Assembly: GCA_003134965.1 (NCBI GenBank)
Contig: PLDA01000003.1
Span: 496,001-560,000 of the forward strand
Source of the DNA: Vulcanimicrobium winogradskyi
GTDB taxonomy: Bacteria; Vulcanimicrobiota; Vulcanimicrobiia; Vulcanimicrobiales; Vulcanimicrobiaceae
DNA length: 64,000 nt
Direction: 5' to 3'
Made by a program: the position numbers and the translations under genes. The notes under the pieces were generated by a model. That model made no database searches, was not told where the DNA came from, and was given only the letters and a program-made list of their open reading frames with translations. Numbering within the stretch: position 1 is the first letter of the stretch; the number at the start of each line of letters is the position of its first letter. Shown piece after piece: positions 43,794-52,407 of the stretch.

Positions 43794-45329
43794 GTGGATC
43801 TCGCGTTCGTCGGTGCCGTCCGATCGAAGCCCCTCGCCTTCGTCGCCGCCGCCGGGCGCCCGGCCGTCGCCGCCGTCGGCATCGCCGGGCTCACCGTCGG
43901 ATTCTTCCTTTGGTACGAGCTCGCGCTGCGCGGCCCGCACGGAGCCGCTTTCCTCGACCTCACCTGGGTGCTCTCGCTCGTGGTGGGCGTCGCCGGTACC
44001 TACGGCGGCTGGATCGCGTACTCGCGGTACTTCGCGCGGCGTGCTCGCGTCGACGAGAAAATCGCCCTGCAGTACGACGCGATCTCCTGGTCCGCGCTCG
44101 TCCTGCTTTGGGGGGTCCTGCTCCCCCCCAGCGGCGGACTTGGCACGGGGCGCGCGGTCGGAATCGCGGTCGCCGCGTTTGTCCTGGCCAAGCTCGTCGT
44201 CGCCGCGCGCTTCAACCGCACCGTCCGCGACGTCGCGCTGACCTTTCTCATGACGCGGCTCCCGATGATCGCGATCGCGGAGCTCGCCGCGATGGTGATC
44301 GGGCAGCGACCCGGCGTGCACTACGCCGCCTCGACGAACCCGATGCTCGCGGTGTGGGGGCGCTGGGACGCCGAGCACTATCTCTCGATCGCGAAGTTCG
44401 GCTACTCCGGCACCGAGCCCGCGTTCTTTCCGCTCTACCCGCTGCTCATCCGGATCGTGGGCGCGGTCACGGGCTCGCAGCTGATCGCCGGCCTGATCAT
44501 CTCGAACGCGGCGAGCTTCTTGGCGCTGCTCTATCTCTACAAGCTGATCGAGCACGAGTACAATCGTCACGTCGCGCAGCGCGCGACGTTCTACGTCTCG
44601 ATCTTCCCGACCGCGATCTTCTTCTCGGCGGTCTACAGCGAGTCGCTCTTCCTGTTCCTGACCGTCGCGTCGTTCTACTACGTGCGCGAGCGCCGCTGGG
44701 TGCTCGCCGGTGCCTTCGGCTTCCTGGCGGCGCTGACGCGCGCCGAAGGCGTGCTGCTGGCCGCACCGCTGTTCATCGAATGGGTGATCGCGGCGAAGGA
44801 AGGGGGGCGAGAGTTCTTCCGCTACTGGGTCGACGACGTGCTGAAGCCGCTGATCGGGATGGCGCTGGTGCCGCTCGGCCTCGCGACCTACACGGCGTAC
44901 CTGTGGGTGCTCAGCGGCGACCCGCTCCGCTTCTCGCACGTCCAGTCGCACTGGGGACGGCACTTCGCACCGCCCTGGGTGTCGTTCGCCAACACGGTCC
45001 AAAAGATCGCTCATGCGCAGGCACCGCAAACGATCGCCAACGAGGCGCTCGAACTCGCGTTCACGCTGCTGATGCTGACCGTGCTCTTCGTCGGGATGCG
45101 CCGGCTGCGCCTCTCGTACGTCGTCTACATGGCGCTCTCGGTCCTGATCCCGATGTGCACGGGCAGTCTGATGAGCATGCCGCGGTTCGCGCTCGTGCTC
45201 TTCCCGATGTTCGCGCTGTTCGGCCTGTGGGGTGCGCGGCCGACGTTCGGCAACGCGTACGTCGCGTTCTCGCTCCCGCTGCTCGGGCTCTTCACCGTGC
45301 TGTTCGCCGACTGGTACTGGGTGGCATGA
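43794..45329 (+). CDS. PIG-V-like mannosyltransferase family membrane protein
   Basis: Polytopic GT-C-type membrane protein of 511 residues with about 10-12 hydrophobic segments. The family pattern WGRWDAEHYLSIAKFGYSG, followed by FFPLYPLLIRIVGAVT, is characteristic of PIG-V-related transferases that use a polyprenyl-phosphate mannose donor. The start is GTG 43794. It overlaps the GtrA gene as ATGA and heads a four-gene surface-glycan operon. Confidence 0.85.
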   Translation: MDLAFVGAVRSKPLAFVAAAGRPAVAAVGIAGLTVGFFLWYELALRGPHGAAFLDLTWVLSLVVGVAGTYGGWIAYSRYFARRARVDEKIALQYDAISWSALVLLWGVLLPPSGGLGTGRAVGIAVAAFVLAKLVVAARFNRTVRDVALTFLMTRLPMIAIAELAAMVIGQRPGVHYAASTNPMLAVWGRWDAEHYLSIAKFGYSGTEPAFFPLYPLLIRIVGAVTGSQLIAGLIISNAASFLALLYLYKLIEHEYNRHVAQRATFYVSIFPTAIFFSAVYSESLFLFLTVASFYYVRERRWVLAGAFGFLAALTRAEGVLLAAPLFIEWVIAAKEGGREFFRYWVDDVLKPLIGMALVPLGLATYTAYLWVLSGDPLRFSHVQSHWGRHFAPPWVSFANTVQKIAHAQAPQTIANEALELAFTLLMLTVLFVGMRRLRLSYVVYMALSVLIPMCTGSLMSMPRFALVLFPMFALFGLWGARPTFGNAYVAFSLPLLGLFTVLFADWYWVA

Positions 45330-45763
45330 GCGCGCCGAGCACGAACATCTTCGAGCGCGTGCGGCAGCGGCGCGGCGTCCGGCAGTTCGTCAAGTTCGGG
45401 ATCGTCGGCGCGTCGGGGTTCTTGGTGAACCTGATCATCTTCACGCTCCTGCAACGCGTCGTTCCGAACCACGCGGCGGCCGGACCGTACTACGCGATGT
45501 ACTCGGTCGCGTTCCTGTCCGGCGGCGTCTCGAACTATTTCCTCAACCGGATCTGGACGTTTCGCTCGACCGGCCACGCGGGCCGGGAAGCGGTGCAGTT
45601 CCTCAGCGTCTCCGTCCTCGCACTGCTGGTGGGACTGCTGGTGTCGTTCCTGGTCGCACCGTCGCTCGGTCACGGACACAAGACGTGGTTCCTCGCGACG
45701 ATCTCCGGCATCGTCGTGAACTTCTTCGTCAACAAGTATTGGACGTTCCGGTCCGTAGGGTGA
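45326..45763 (+). CDS. GtrA family membrane protein
   Basis: GtrA-like small membrane protein of 145 residues with four transmembrane helices, often involved in flipping or presenting polyprenyl-linked sugars. Motifs are VKFGIVGASGFLVNLIIFTL, GGVSNYFLNRIWTFRS and ISGIVVNFFVNKYWTFRS. ATG 45326 overlaps the upstream stop, and the 3' end overlaps the next gene as GTGA. Confidence 0.93.
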   Translation: MSAPSTNIFERVRQRRGVRQFVKFGIVGASGFLVNLIIFTLLQRVVPNHAAAGPYYAMYSVAFLSGGVSNYFLNRIWTFRSTGHAGREAVQFLSVSVLALLVGLLVSFLVAPSLGHGHKTWFLATISGIVVNFFVNKYWTFRSVG

Positions 45764-47349
45764 CGGCCTCGCGGCTGTTCTGGATCTCGACGCTCGCGTT
45801 CACCGCCCTGGGCGCGGTGCTGCGGTTCAAAGGGATCCACGACCCGATCTTCGATCATCCGGGCTGGCGTCAAGGCGACACCGCCGCGATCGCGCGCAAC
45901 TTCGCACAGCTCCAGTACAACATCTTCTTCCCGCAAGTCGACTACAACGGCCCGTCGCCGCACTACGTCGAGCTCGAGCTGCAGATCGTTCCCTTCCTGG
46001 CGGCGACGCTGTACAAGCTCTTCGGCGTGCACGAGGTCTTCGGACGGCTGATCTCGATCGGCTTCGGCGTCGCGACGATCCCGGTGCTCGCCGCGTTCGG
46101 CCGCTGGCTGTTCCGGTCGGAGCTCGCCGGCGTCGCCGCAGCGGCTGCGTTCGCGGTGCTGCCCGGGGCGTGGTACTACAGCCACACCTTCATGCCGGAC
46201 ACCGCGATGGTGTTCTTCACGACGTGCGCGCTGTTCGCATGCGCCCGCTGGATCGTCGACGACGCAGCACGGTCGTGGCGCGGCTGGTGGCCGGCGGCGC
46301 TGCTGCTGATGCTGGCGTTTCTCGCGAAACCGGTCGCGGTCACCGCGGCGATCCCGCTCGCGGCGTGCGCGCTCGCCCGGCTCGGCTGGCGCGGCGCGCT
46401 GACGCGGCCGCAGCTGTGGGCGCTCGCGGCGACCGCGTTCGTCCCGCTCGCGGTCTACGGCCAGTTCGTCTCCTCGCACGCCGAGTGGCACTGGGCGAGC
46501 GGGATCACGACGCTGCACGTCATCCCTTCGCTGCAGGCGGCGCTCACCTCGCCCCCCGCGTTCACCGCGAAAGCCGTGGCGTTCGCTCACGCGCTCAAGA
46601 TGCTCGCGACGACGATGCTCGGGCCGATCGCCTTCGCGCTGACGATCGTGGGCTTTTGCGTTCGGCTCCGCTCGCGCAGCGACGCCTTGCTGTGGGGCTG
46701 GCTCGGCGGTGGTCTGCTCTACGCCTGGGTCGTGGTGACCGTCGAGCGGGTCGACTACTATCTCTACCTGCTGCTCCCGCTCGGCGCGCTGGCGATCGGG
46801 CGTTTGTCCGCGTTCGCGGTGGAGCGCTGGGGCACGGCGCGCGAGCGGCGCGCGACGCTCGCCGGGATCGCCGCCGTGGTGTGGATCGCAGCGATCGTCT
46901 TCGGCTACCGCGAGATCGCGCCGTACTACCGCTGGAGCGCGGTGAACTACGTGCGCGCGAAGCAGCTCGACGCGACCCTCGCACCGGGGGCGCTGGTCGT
47001 GATGGGTCACTACGATCCGTCGATCCTGTACACGATCGGACGCAAGGGCTGGGAAGAGGATCCGCGCCTCTGGACGCCGTTGGACGAGCAGAGCGCGATC
47101 CGCAAGGGAGCCCGCTACTACATCTCGGTCGAGCACGCGCGGCTCGAGCAGACGAACCTCGAGCTCTATTGCTGGCTCGCACGCTTCCCGGTGCTCGACC
47201 CGGCGGCCGCGTGGCCGGTGTACGAGACGGATCCCGCGAAGGTGCTGCCCGGCGCGGAAGACCGCTGGCGCGCCTTCCGCCGCCGTGAGATGGCCGGCGC
47301 GTACGCAAACTGGAGGCGAGAATGGAAGTCGGCGCCGAACCCGTGCTGA
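45760..47349 (+). CDS. GT39/ArnT-like glycosyltransferase (GT-C, membrane)
   Basis: Large GT-C enzyme of 529 residues with about 11 transmembrane helices. The first loop carries GWRQGDTAAIARNFAQLQYN, with the acidic residue expected near the active site of polyprenyl-phosphate-dependent sugar transferases (ArnT/dolichyl-mannosyltransferase-like). A soluble C-terminal region follows residue 400. The GTG start overlaps gtrA. The 3' end overlaps the aldehyde dehydrogenase gene by 28 bases. Confidence 0.85.
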   Translation: MTASRLFWISTLAFTALGAVLRFKGIHDPIFDHPGWRQGDTAAIARNFAQLQYNIFFPQVDYNGPSPHYVELELQIVPFLAATLYKLFGVHEVFGRLISIGFGVATIPVLAAFGRWLFRSELAGVAAAAAFAVLPGAWYYSHTFMPDTAMVFFTTCALFACARWIVDDAARSWRGWWPAALLLMLAFLAKPVAVTAAIPLAACALARLGWRGALTRPQLWALAATAFVPLAVYGQFVSSHAEWHWASGITTLHVIPSLQAALTSPPAFTAKAVAFAHALKMLATTMLGPIAFALTIVGFCVRLRSRSDALLWGWLGGGLLYAWVVVTVERVDYYLYLLLPLGALAIGRLSAFAVERWGTARERRATLAGIAAVVWIAAIVFGYREIAPYYRWSAVNYVRAKQLDATLAPGALVVMGHYDPSILYTIGRKGWEEDPRLWTPLDEQSAIRKGARYYISVEHARLEQTNLELYCWLARFPVLDPAAAWPVYETDPAKVLPGAEDRWRAFRRREMAGAYANWRREWKSAPNPC

Positions 47350-49076
47350 CCCCCGAGGTGCGCGCCGCGGAGGCGGCGCTCGAAACGGATCTCGCGACGC
47401 TGCGCGCGCACGCGCAGACGTGGGCGCGCCTCGGCGTCGCCGAGAAGATCTGCCACCTGCGCGCGATGCGCGGGCGCACGGTCGAGACCGCGAAAACGTG
47501 GGTCGAACTCGCGGCGCAGGCCAAAGGGATCGCCGGCACCGCGCTCGCCGGCGAGGAGTGGCTCTCCGGGCCCTACCCGCTGCTGACGGCGCTCGACCGG
47601 TTAACCGCGACGCTCGCCGGGATCGCACGCGACGGCGTGCCGCCGGTGCCGGCGCGTGCGATCCGAACGCGCCCGGACGGGCAGGTCGTCGTCGACGTCT
47701 TCCCCGTCGACCGCGGCGATGCGATCCTTCTGAACGGGGTGCGCGCCGAAGTCTGGATGGAACCCGAGGTAACGCGCGAGATGCTGATCGAGAACACCGC
47801 GAGCTTCTACCGGCAGCGCGACCCCGAGGGCGCGGTGACGCTCGTGCTCGGTGCCGGCAACATCGCCAGCATCCCTCCCCTCGACACGCTGTACGCGCTG
47901 TACGCCCACGGCAGCGCCGTCATGCTCAAGCTCAATCCGGTGAACGCGTACCTCGCGCCGGTATTCGCGCGCATCTTCTCCTCGCTGATCGACGAAGGGT
48001 TCGTGCGAATCGTCGCGGGCGGCGCCGACGCCGGCGCGTTCCTGTGCGCGCATCCGGAGGTCGATGCGGTCCATCTCACCGGCGGCGAGCGCACCCACGA
48101 CGCGATCGTCTTCGGAAGCGGGCCCGACGGCGAAGCGCGCAAGCGCGCGAACCAGCCGGTGCTGTCGAAGCCGGTGACCAGCGAGCTCGGCAACGTGACG
48201 CCGGTGATCGTCGTCCCCGGCCCGTGGTCGGAGCCGGACCTCGGCTATCACGCGGCCCACGTCGCGACGCAGAAGCTGCACAACGCCGCGGCGAACTGCA
48301 TCGCGGCGCAGGTGATCGTGACGCCGCAGTCCTGGGAGCTCGGGCCGCGTTTCCTCGAGAAAGTGCGGGCCGCGATCGGCCACGCCCCGCAACGTCCGTC
48401 GTACTATCCCGGCTCGCGCGAGCGCGTCCACGTGGTCGAGCACGCGTATCCGAACGCCGAGAGCATCGGCGTGCCGATGGACGGCATACACCGCACCTTC
48501 GTCGCCGGGCTCGACGCCCGGAACGCCGATGAACTCCTCTTCCGCAGCGAGACCTTCGGTCCGGTGCTGGCGCAGACCGCGCTGCCGGGCGACGACGCGG
48601 CGAGTTTCCTGCGGAACGCGGTCGCCTTCTGCAACGAGCGTCTGCACGGCACCCTCGGCGCGGCGATCCTGATCCATCCGCGCACGATCGCCGAGCTCGG
48701 TCCCGTCTTCGACGATGCGATCGCGGCGCTGCGCTACGGCTGCGTGACGATCAACACCTGGCCCGGCGTCGGCTTCACGCTACCGACGACGAGTTGGGGC
48801 GCCTATCCCGGCAACACGATCGACGACGTCGGAAGCGGGATCGGGATCGTCCACAACGCGTATCTGTTCGACAAGCCGCAAAAGAGCGTCGTCCGCGCAC
48901 CGTTCGCGCCCTTCCCTCGCTCGTTGGGCGACGGTGAACGCACGCTGCTCCCCACGCCGCCCTGGTTCGTCACCCACCGCCGCGCCGACGTCGTCGGCCG
49001 CAAGCTCTTCGAGTACACCGCCAAACCGTCGCTGCTCCGGATGGCCGGTACGGTCATGGCGGCGATGCGAGCGTAG
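47322..49076 (+). CDS. Aldehyde dehydrogenase family protein
   Basis: ALDH-superfamily protein of 584 residues, longer than usual because of N- and C-terminal extensions. The nucleophile Cys is in LHNAAANCIAAQVIVTPQ, the general base Glu in VTSELGNVTPVIVVPG, and the nucleotide-binding block is HLTGGERTHDAIVFG. The start is ATG 47322, inside the preceding gene. Its place at the end of a glycan operon is unusual; it might oxidise a sugar- or lipid-derived aldehyde. The substrate is not predictable. Confidence 0.9.
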   Translation: MEVGAEPVLTPEVRAAEAALETDLATLRAHAQTWARLGVAEKICHLRAMRGRTVETAKTWVELAAQAKGIAGTALAGEEWLSGPYPLLTALDRLTATLAGIARDGVPPVPARAIRTRPDGQVVVDVFPVDRGDAILLNGVRAEVWMEPEVTREMLIENTASFYRQRDPEGAVTLVLGAGNIASIPPLDTLYALYAHGSAVMLKLNPVNAYLAPVFARIFSSLIDEGFVRIVAGGADAGAFLCAHPEVDAVHLTGGERTHDAIVFGSGPDGEARKRANQPVLSKPVTSELGNVTPVIVVPGPWSEPDLGYHAAHVATQKLHNAAANCIAAQVIVTPQSWELGPRFLEKVRAAIGHAPQRPSYYPGSRERVHVVEHAYPNAESIGVPMDGIHRTFVAGLDARNADELLFRSETFGPVLAQTALPGDDAASFLRNAVAFCNERLHGTLGAAILIHPRTIAELGPVFDDAIAALRYGCVTINTWPGVGFTLPTTSWGAYPGNTIDDVGSGIGIVHNAYLFDKPQKSVVRAPFAPFPRSLGDGERTLLPTPPWFVTHRRADVVGRKLFEYTAKPSLLRMAGTVMAAMRA

Positions 49077-49092
49077 GACGTTCGCCGCGCGG

Positions 49093-49758
49093 TCAGGGGA
49101 GCGGTAGCAGCGAGGCGGGCGGCGCGAGGTTCTCGGCGGAGTTTTCGGGGACGCCGGATTCGACGAGCTGCCGGTAGAGCTGGAGCCGGTTCGTCAGCCG
49201 CGCGACCTCTTCGTTGAGCAGGTAGCTCTGGCGGATCGCGGACGTCAGGTCGGCGGTATCGTACGTGTAGTCGAAGCGCTTGAGCGCCTGCAGGATCTCG
49301 GTGTTCTGCGTCTTGAGCTGGGCGTACGCGCGCTGGAGCGACGCGGCGGTCACTTTGTAGAGCGGGTAGTTCGAGACCACGATGTCGCGTTTGATCTCGG
49401 CCTGCTCGATCTCCGCGCGCAGGCTCTGGACGCGGTCGTCCGCAGGCGAGTAGTGCGACGCGACGGCGAGCGCGTCGATCGCATTCTCGAACTTCGAGGC
49501 AGCGAAGAACGTCTGGGCGAGCCGGATCTGCACGTTCGTGAGGCCGTCGCGCGCGTGCTTGTTCGACGGATCGACCTTGAGCGCCAGCTGGTAGGCCACC
49601 GATGCCTCGGGATAGTTGCTGTTCCGCAAGGCGATGTCGCCTTGGTGGGTGCGTTCTTTGACGATCCACTGCGCGATGCTGGTGGCGCAGCCGCTCGTCC
49701 CGAGCGCGAGCACGGCACCGGTGAGGAGGAGGGCGGCGAGGCGGATCATGCGTTTCAT
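49093..49758 (-). CDS. TPR-containing lipoprotein
   Basis: A 221-residue lipoprotein (lipobox LGTSGCATSIA) with two or three TPR-like units (HQGDIALRNSNYPEASVAYQ; KVDPSNKHARDGLTNVQIRL) and a helical, coiled-coil-like C-terminal half rich in Q, L and R. Likely an envelope assembly or scaffolding factor. It follows amj with a two-base gap, so it is part of the proS-M16-amj unit. Confidence 0.85.
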   Translation of the reverse strand: MKRMIRLAALLLTGAVLALGTSGCATSIAQWIVKERTHQGDIALRNSNYPEASVAYQLALKVDPSNKHARDGLTNVQIRLAQTFFAASKFENAIDALAVASHYSPADDRVQSLRAEIEQAEIKRDIVVSNYPLYKVTAASLQRAYAQLKTQNTEILQALKRFDYTYDTADLTSAIRQSYLLNEEVARLTNRLQLYRQLVESGVPENSAENLAPPASLLPLP

Positions 49759-49760
49759 CG

Positions 49761-50621
49761 TCAGTGCTTGGAGTGGCTGACCCAGAAGTTCGCGACCGCC
49801 GCGATATACTCCGCGGATGGATACAAGATCAGCTGCGCCAGTACCGTTCCGATGAACGCGGTGACGACGAGCCAGAAGATCATCGCCAGCACGTCCCGGC
49901 GCGGCCGCTCGCCGCGCGCCGTTTGGTCGACGATAAACGCCGTCGTGGGATCGATGAACAGCGAGAATGCCACCGTACCGATGCCGTTCACCAGCCCCGA
50001 GAGACCGGTCGCCGTCGTCCGCGCGTCGAGCACGATCACGCTGGCGTAGTACGCCGCCACCACGCCGACCGAGTACACGGCGAAGAGCAGCGTGTTGGCG
50101 ATCAGCAGCTTCTTCGGTACCGCGTCGATCGGGAAATCGGAGAGCCGGAACCGCGGCGGCTTGAGGGCGCGGAGCAGATCGCCCGCGACCCGCGGATCGA
50201 ACAGCCGCAGGAGCGCCCTGGGTACCGAACCGAGCCGTTCGAATGCCCCGATCCCGCGAACGAACATGATCAGGAACACCGGCAGGAGCAATGCGCCGAG
50301 CAGGATACCGAGCGAACCCGCGGCGACGACGATGCGCATCTGTAGGTCGAAGACGTGCAGCGTGGACGGATCCACGGTCGCGAGGTGCGCCTTCACCGCC
50401 GGGTTGCTCGCTTTGTCGGCGATCACCCCGAGCGAGGGCACCATGAACAGCGATGCGAGCCGGCTGGCCGTGACCAACAGGCTGAACAGCGAGATCGCGG
50501 TCGCGATGCGTCCGGTGACGATCCCCGCGTAGCGTGCCGAGTAGGCACCGATCTGGATCGCCTGGGTCACCAGCGTGAGGATTGCAGCGAGGACGACGTT
50601 TCCGCCGAGGACCTCGCTCAC
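49761..50621 (-). CDS. amj: Lipid II flippase of the Amj family
   Basis: Amj (DUF2837) integral membrane protein of 286 residues, an alternative to MurJ for flipping lipid II during peptidoglycan synthesis. Several transmembrane segments are seen, with the family signature QIGAYSARYAGIVTGRIATA and SLFSLLVTASRLASLFMVPS near the N-terminus. GTG 50621 overlaps the M16 peptidase gene as GTGA. The frame is open further upstream without meaning. Confidence 0.88.
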   Translation of the reverse strand: MSEVLGGNVVLAAILTLVTQAIQIGAYSARYAGIVTGRIATAISLFSLLVTASRLASLFMVPSLGVIADKASNPAVKAHLATVDPSTLHVFDLQMRIVVAAGSLGILLGALLLPVFLIMFVRGIGAFERLGSVPRALLRLFDPRVAGDLLRALKPPRFRLSDFPIDAVPKKLLIANTLLFAVYSVGVVAAYYASVIVLDARTTATGLSGLVNGIGTVAFSLFIDPTTAFIVDQTARGERPRRDVLAMIFWLVVTAFIGTVLAQLILYPSAEYIAAVANFWVSHSKH

Positions 50622-51877
50622 GCGGCGGCGGCCCCCGGCAAGCGGACTGCGCGCACCTCGCCCGGGCCGAGGACGCAGAGCCCGCGCTCCGCAGGGTTCA
50701 GCAACTCGCGCGCGAGCGTGTCCACATCGTCCGCGGTCACCGCGTCGAATCGCGCCTCGACTTCTTCGGTCGAGATCTGGCGCCCGTGCACGATGTGGTT
50801 TCGCGCGAGCCGCGACATCCGGTTGAAGGTGCTCTCCAGCGCCAGCGTGAGGTTGCCTTTGAGATGTTCGCGGGCGCGTTCGACCTCGTCGGCGACGACG
50901 CCGTCGTGCAGCAGCCGGTCGAGCTCGTCGGAGACGACGTCGACGCACTCCTGCGCCCGCTCCGGCGTGCAGCCCGCGCTCACGCCGAACAGTCCGGCTT
51001 CACGGTAGCCCTGCTGGAAGGTCGAGATCTCGTAGGCCAGGCCGCGCTCTTCGCGGACGCTCTGGAAGAGCCGGCTCGACATCCCGCCGCCGAGCAGCGT
51101 GTCGAGCACGGAGAGCGCGTAGCGGCGCTCGTCCCGCAGCCCGAGCCCCGGCGCACCGAGCAGGACGTACGCCTGCTCCGTCTCGTCGATCGTCACGTCC
51201 AGCGCGGGCATGAAGCGCGGCCGCTCGGGGACCGGCGCAGGGACGGTGCCCGCGAACGCGGCGAAGGCATCGGCGACGAGCGCTACAACGGCCTCATGCT
51301 CGAGGTTACCGGCCGCCGTCACGATCGTCGTCGAGGGCGCGTAGCGCGCGGCGCGCCAGGCGACCAGATCCTGGCGCGCGATCCCCGCGACGGTCGCGGC
51401 GAATCCGATCGTCGGGTCGCCGAGATTCGCCCCCCGCCACAGCGTGCGCGTGAACCGCTCATGCACGACCTCGCCCGGCGAGTCGTCGTACATCTTGATC
51501 TCTTCGAGCACGACCTGCTGCTCGCGCGCCAGATCGTCCGCGTCGAACCGCGCGTTCAGGAGCATGTCGGCCAGCACGTCGACGGCGCGCGGCAGATGGC
51601 GGTCGACGACGTGAGCATAGAAGCACGTCGACTCCTTGTCGGTCATCGCGTTGAGCTCGCCACCGACGGCGTCCATCTCCTCGGCGATCTGCCGCGCGGT
51701 CCGCCGCTGGGTCCCTTTGAACACCATGTGCTCCAGCAGGTGCGAGATCCCGCGCCGCTCGGCCGGCTCGAACGACGAGCCGACGTCGCACCAGACCCCG
51801 ATGGTCGCGGAGCGGACGTGGCTCATGCTCTCCGTGAGCACGTGCAAACCGTTCGGGAGCGTGCTGGTCCGGATCAT
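50618..51877 (-). CDS. M16 family zinc metallopeptidase (processing peptidase-like)
   Basis: Insulinase/MPP-type peptidase of 419 residues. The inverted zinc motif is GISHLLEHMVFKGT (HxxEH), and the third ligand Glu lies in the region EQQVVLEEIKMYDDSPGE. GAPGLGLRDERRYALSVLD and RRYALSVLDTLLGGGMSSRL are typical of the second lobe. ATG 51877 overlaps the previous gene as ATGA; the frame opens 15 codons earlier inside that gene, but these residues are not conserved. Probably periplasmic or cytoplasmic peptide processing; no signal peptide is seen. Confidence 0.93.
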   Translation of the reverse strand: MIRTSTLPNGLHVLTESMSHVRSATIGVWCDVGSSFEPAERRGISHLLEHMVFKGTQRRTARQIAEEMDAVGGELNAMTDKESTCFYAHVVDRHLPRAVDVLADMLLNARFDADDLAREQQVVLEEIKMYDDSPGEVVHERFTRTLWRGANLGDPTIGFAATVAGIARQDLVAWRAARYAPSTTIVTAAGNLEHEAVVALVADAFAAFAGTVPAPVPERPRFMPALDVTIDETEQAYVLLGAPGLGLRDERRYALSVLDTLLGGGMSSRLFQSVREERGLAYEISTFQQGYREAGLFGVSAGCTPERAQECVDVVSDELDRLLHDGVVADEVERAREHLKGNLTLALESTFNRMSRLARNHIVHGRQISTEEVEARFDAVTADDVDTLARELLNPAERGLCVLGPGEVRAVRLPGAAAA

Positions 51878-52407
51878 CCGCTCGTCCCTTTCGACAGCGC
51901 CGCCCGAAAGGCCGGGTCCCAAAAGATCCCCTCACCGGAGCCTAAGCGGGCTCGGACGGCGCCCCGCTGCGCGCGCGGGACGGTGATCGAGAAGACGGTC
52001 GCCGCGGTCGGCTTCGCGAAATCGCCGCTCACCACGATCCCCCGGCCGGCATCGAGCGGTACCGTCGCCCAGCAGTCGACCTCCTCGACGGCAGGGACCG
52101 CCGCGAAGGCACCCTCGATCAGCCCGGCGATCTCCGCATTCCATGCGGCCAGGGCGAGCGGCCGGTGGAACTTCACGCCCGAGACGACCAGCCCGCAATC
52201 GACGTGCGCGCCGACCCGCTCGCAGCGTACGCGTACGAGCTGCGCGGGGAGCGGGTGCGCGAGCAGCGCCGCCGCGATCCTCCGTGCCGTCGCAAGGTCC
52301 GATCCCGTGCTGCGCTGCAGCACGCGCGGATCCTCGGCACTCCAGGCCGGCGCCGTCAGTCCGAGCGTCGCAGCCACCAACAGCGCGCTAATAGCTTTGC
52401 GCGAAAT
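51874..52407 (-). CDS. Secreted protein of unknown function
   Basis: An exported protein of about 177 residues and unknown family. A good signal peptide (SRKAISALLVAATLGLTAPA, cleavage after WSA) is only complete if translation starts at ATT 52407, immediately after the proS stop region; the first standard start (TTG 52380) would cut off the basic n-region. The mature part is a single alpha/beta domain (RCERVGAHVDCGLVVSGVKF; GRGIVVSGDFAKPTAATVFS) with two Cys that could form a disulfide. It overlaps the M16 gene as ATGA. Confidence 0.75.
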   Translation of the reverse strand: MSRKAISALLVAATLGLTAPAWSAEDPRVLQRSTGSDLATARRIAAALLAHPLPAQLVRVRCERVGAHVDCGLVVSGVKFHRPLALAAWNAEIAGLIEGAFAAVPAVEEVDCWATVPLDAGRGIVVSGDFAKPTAATVFSITVPRAQRGAVRARLGSGEGIFWDPAFRAALSKGTSG

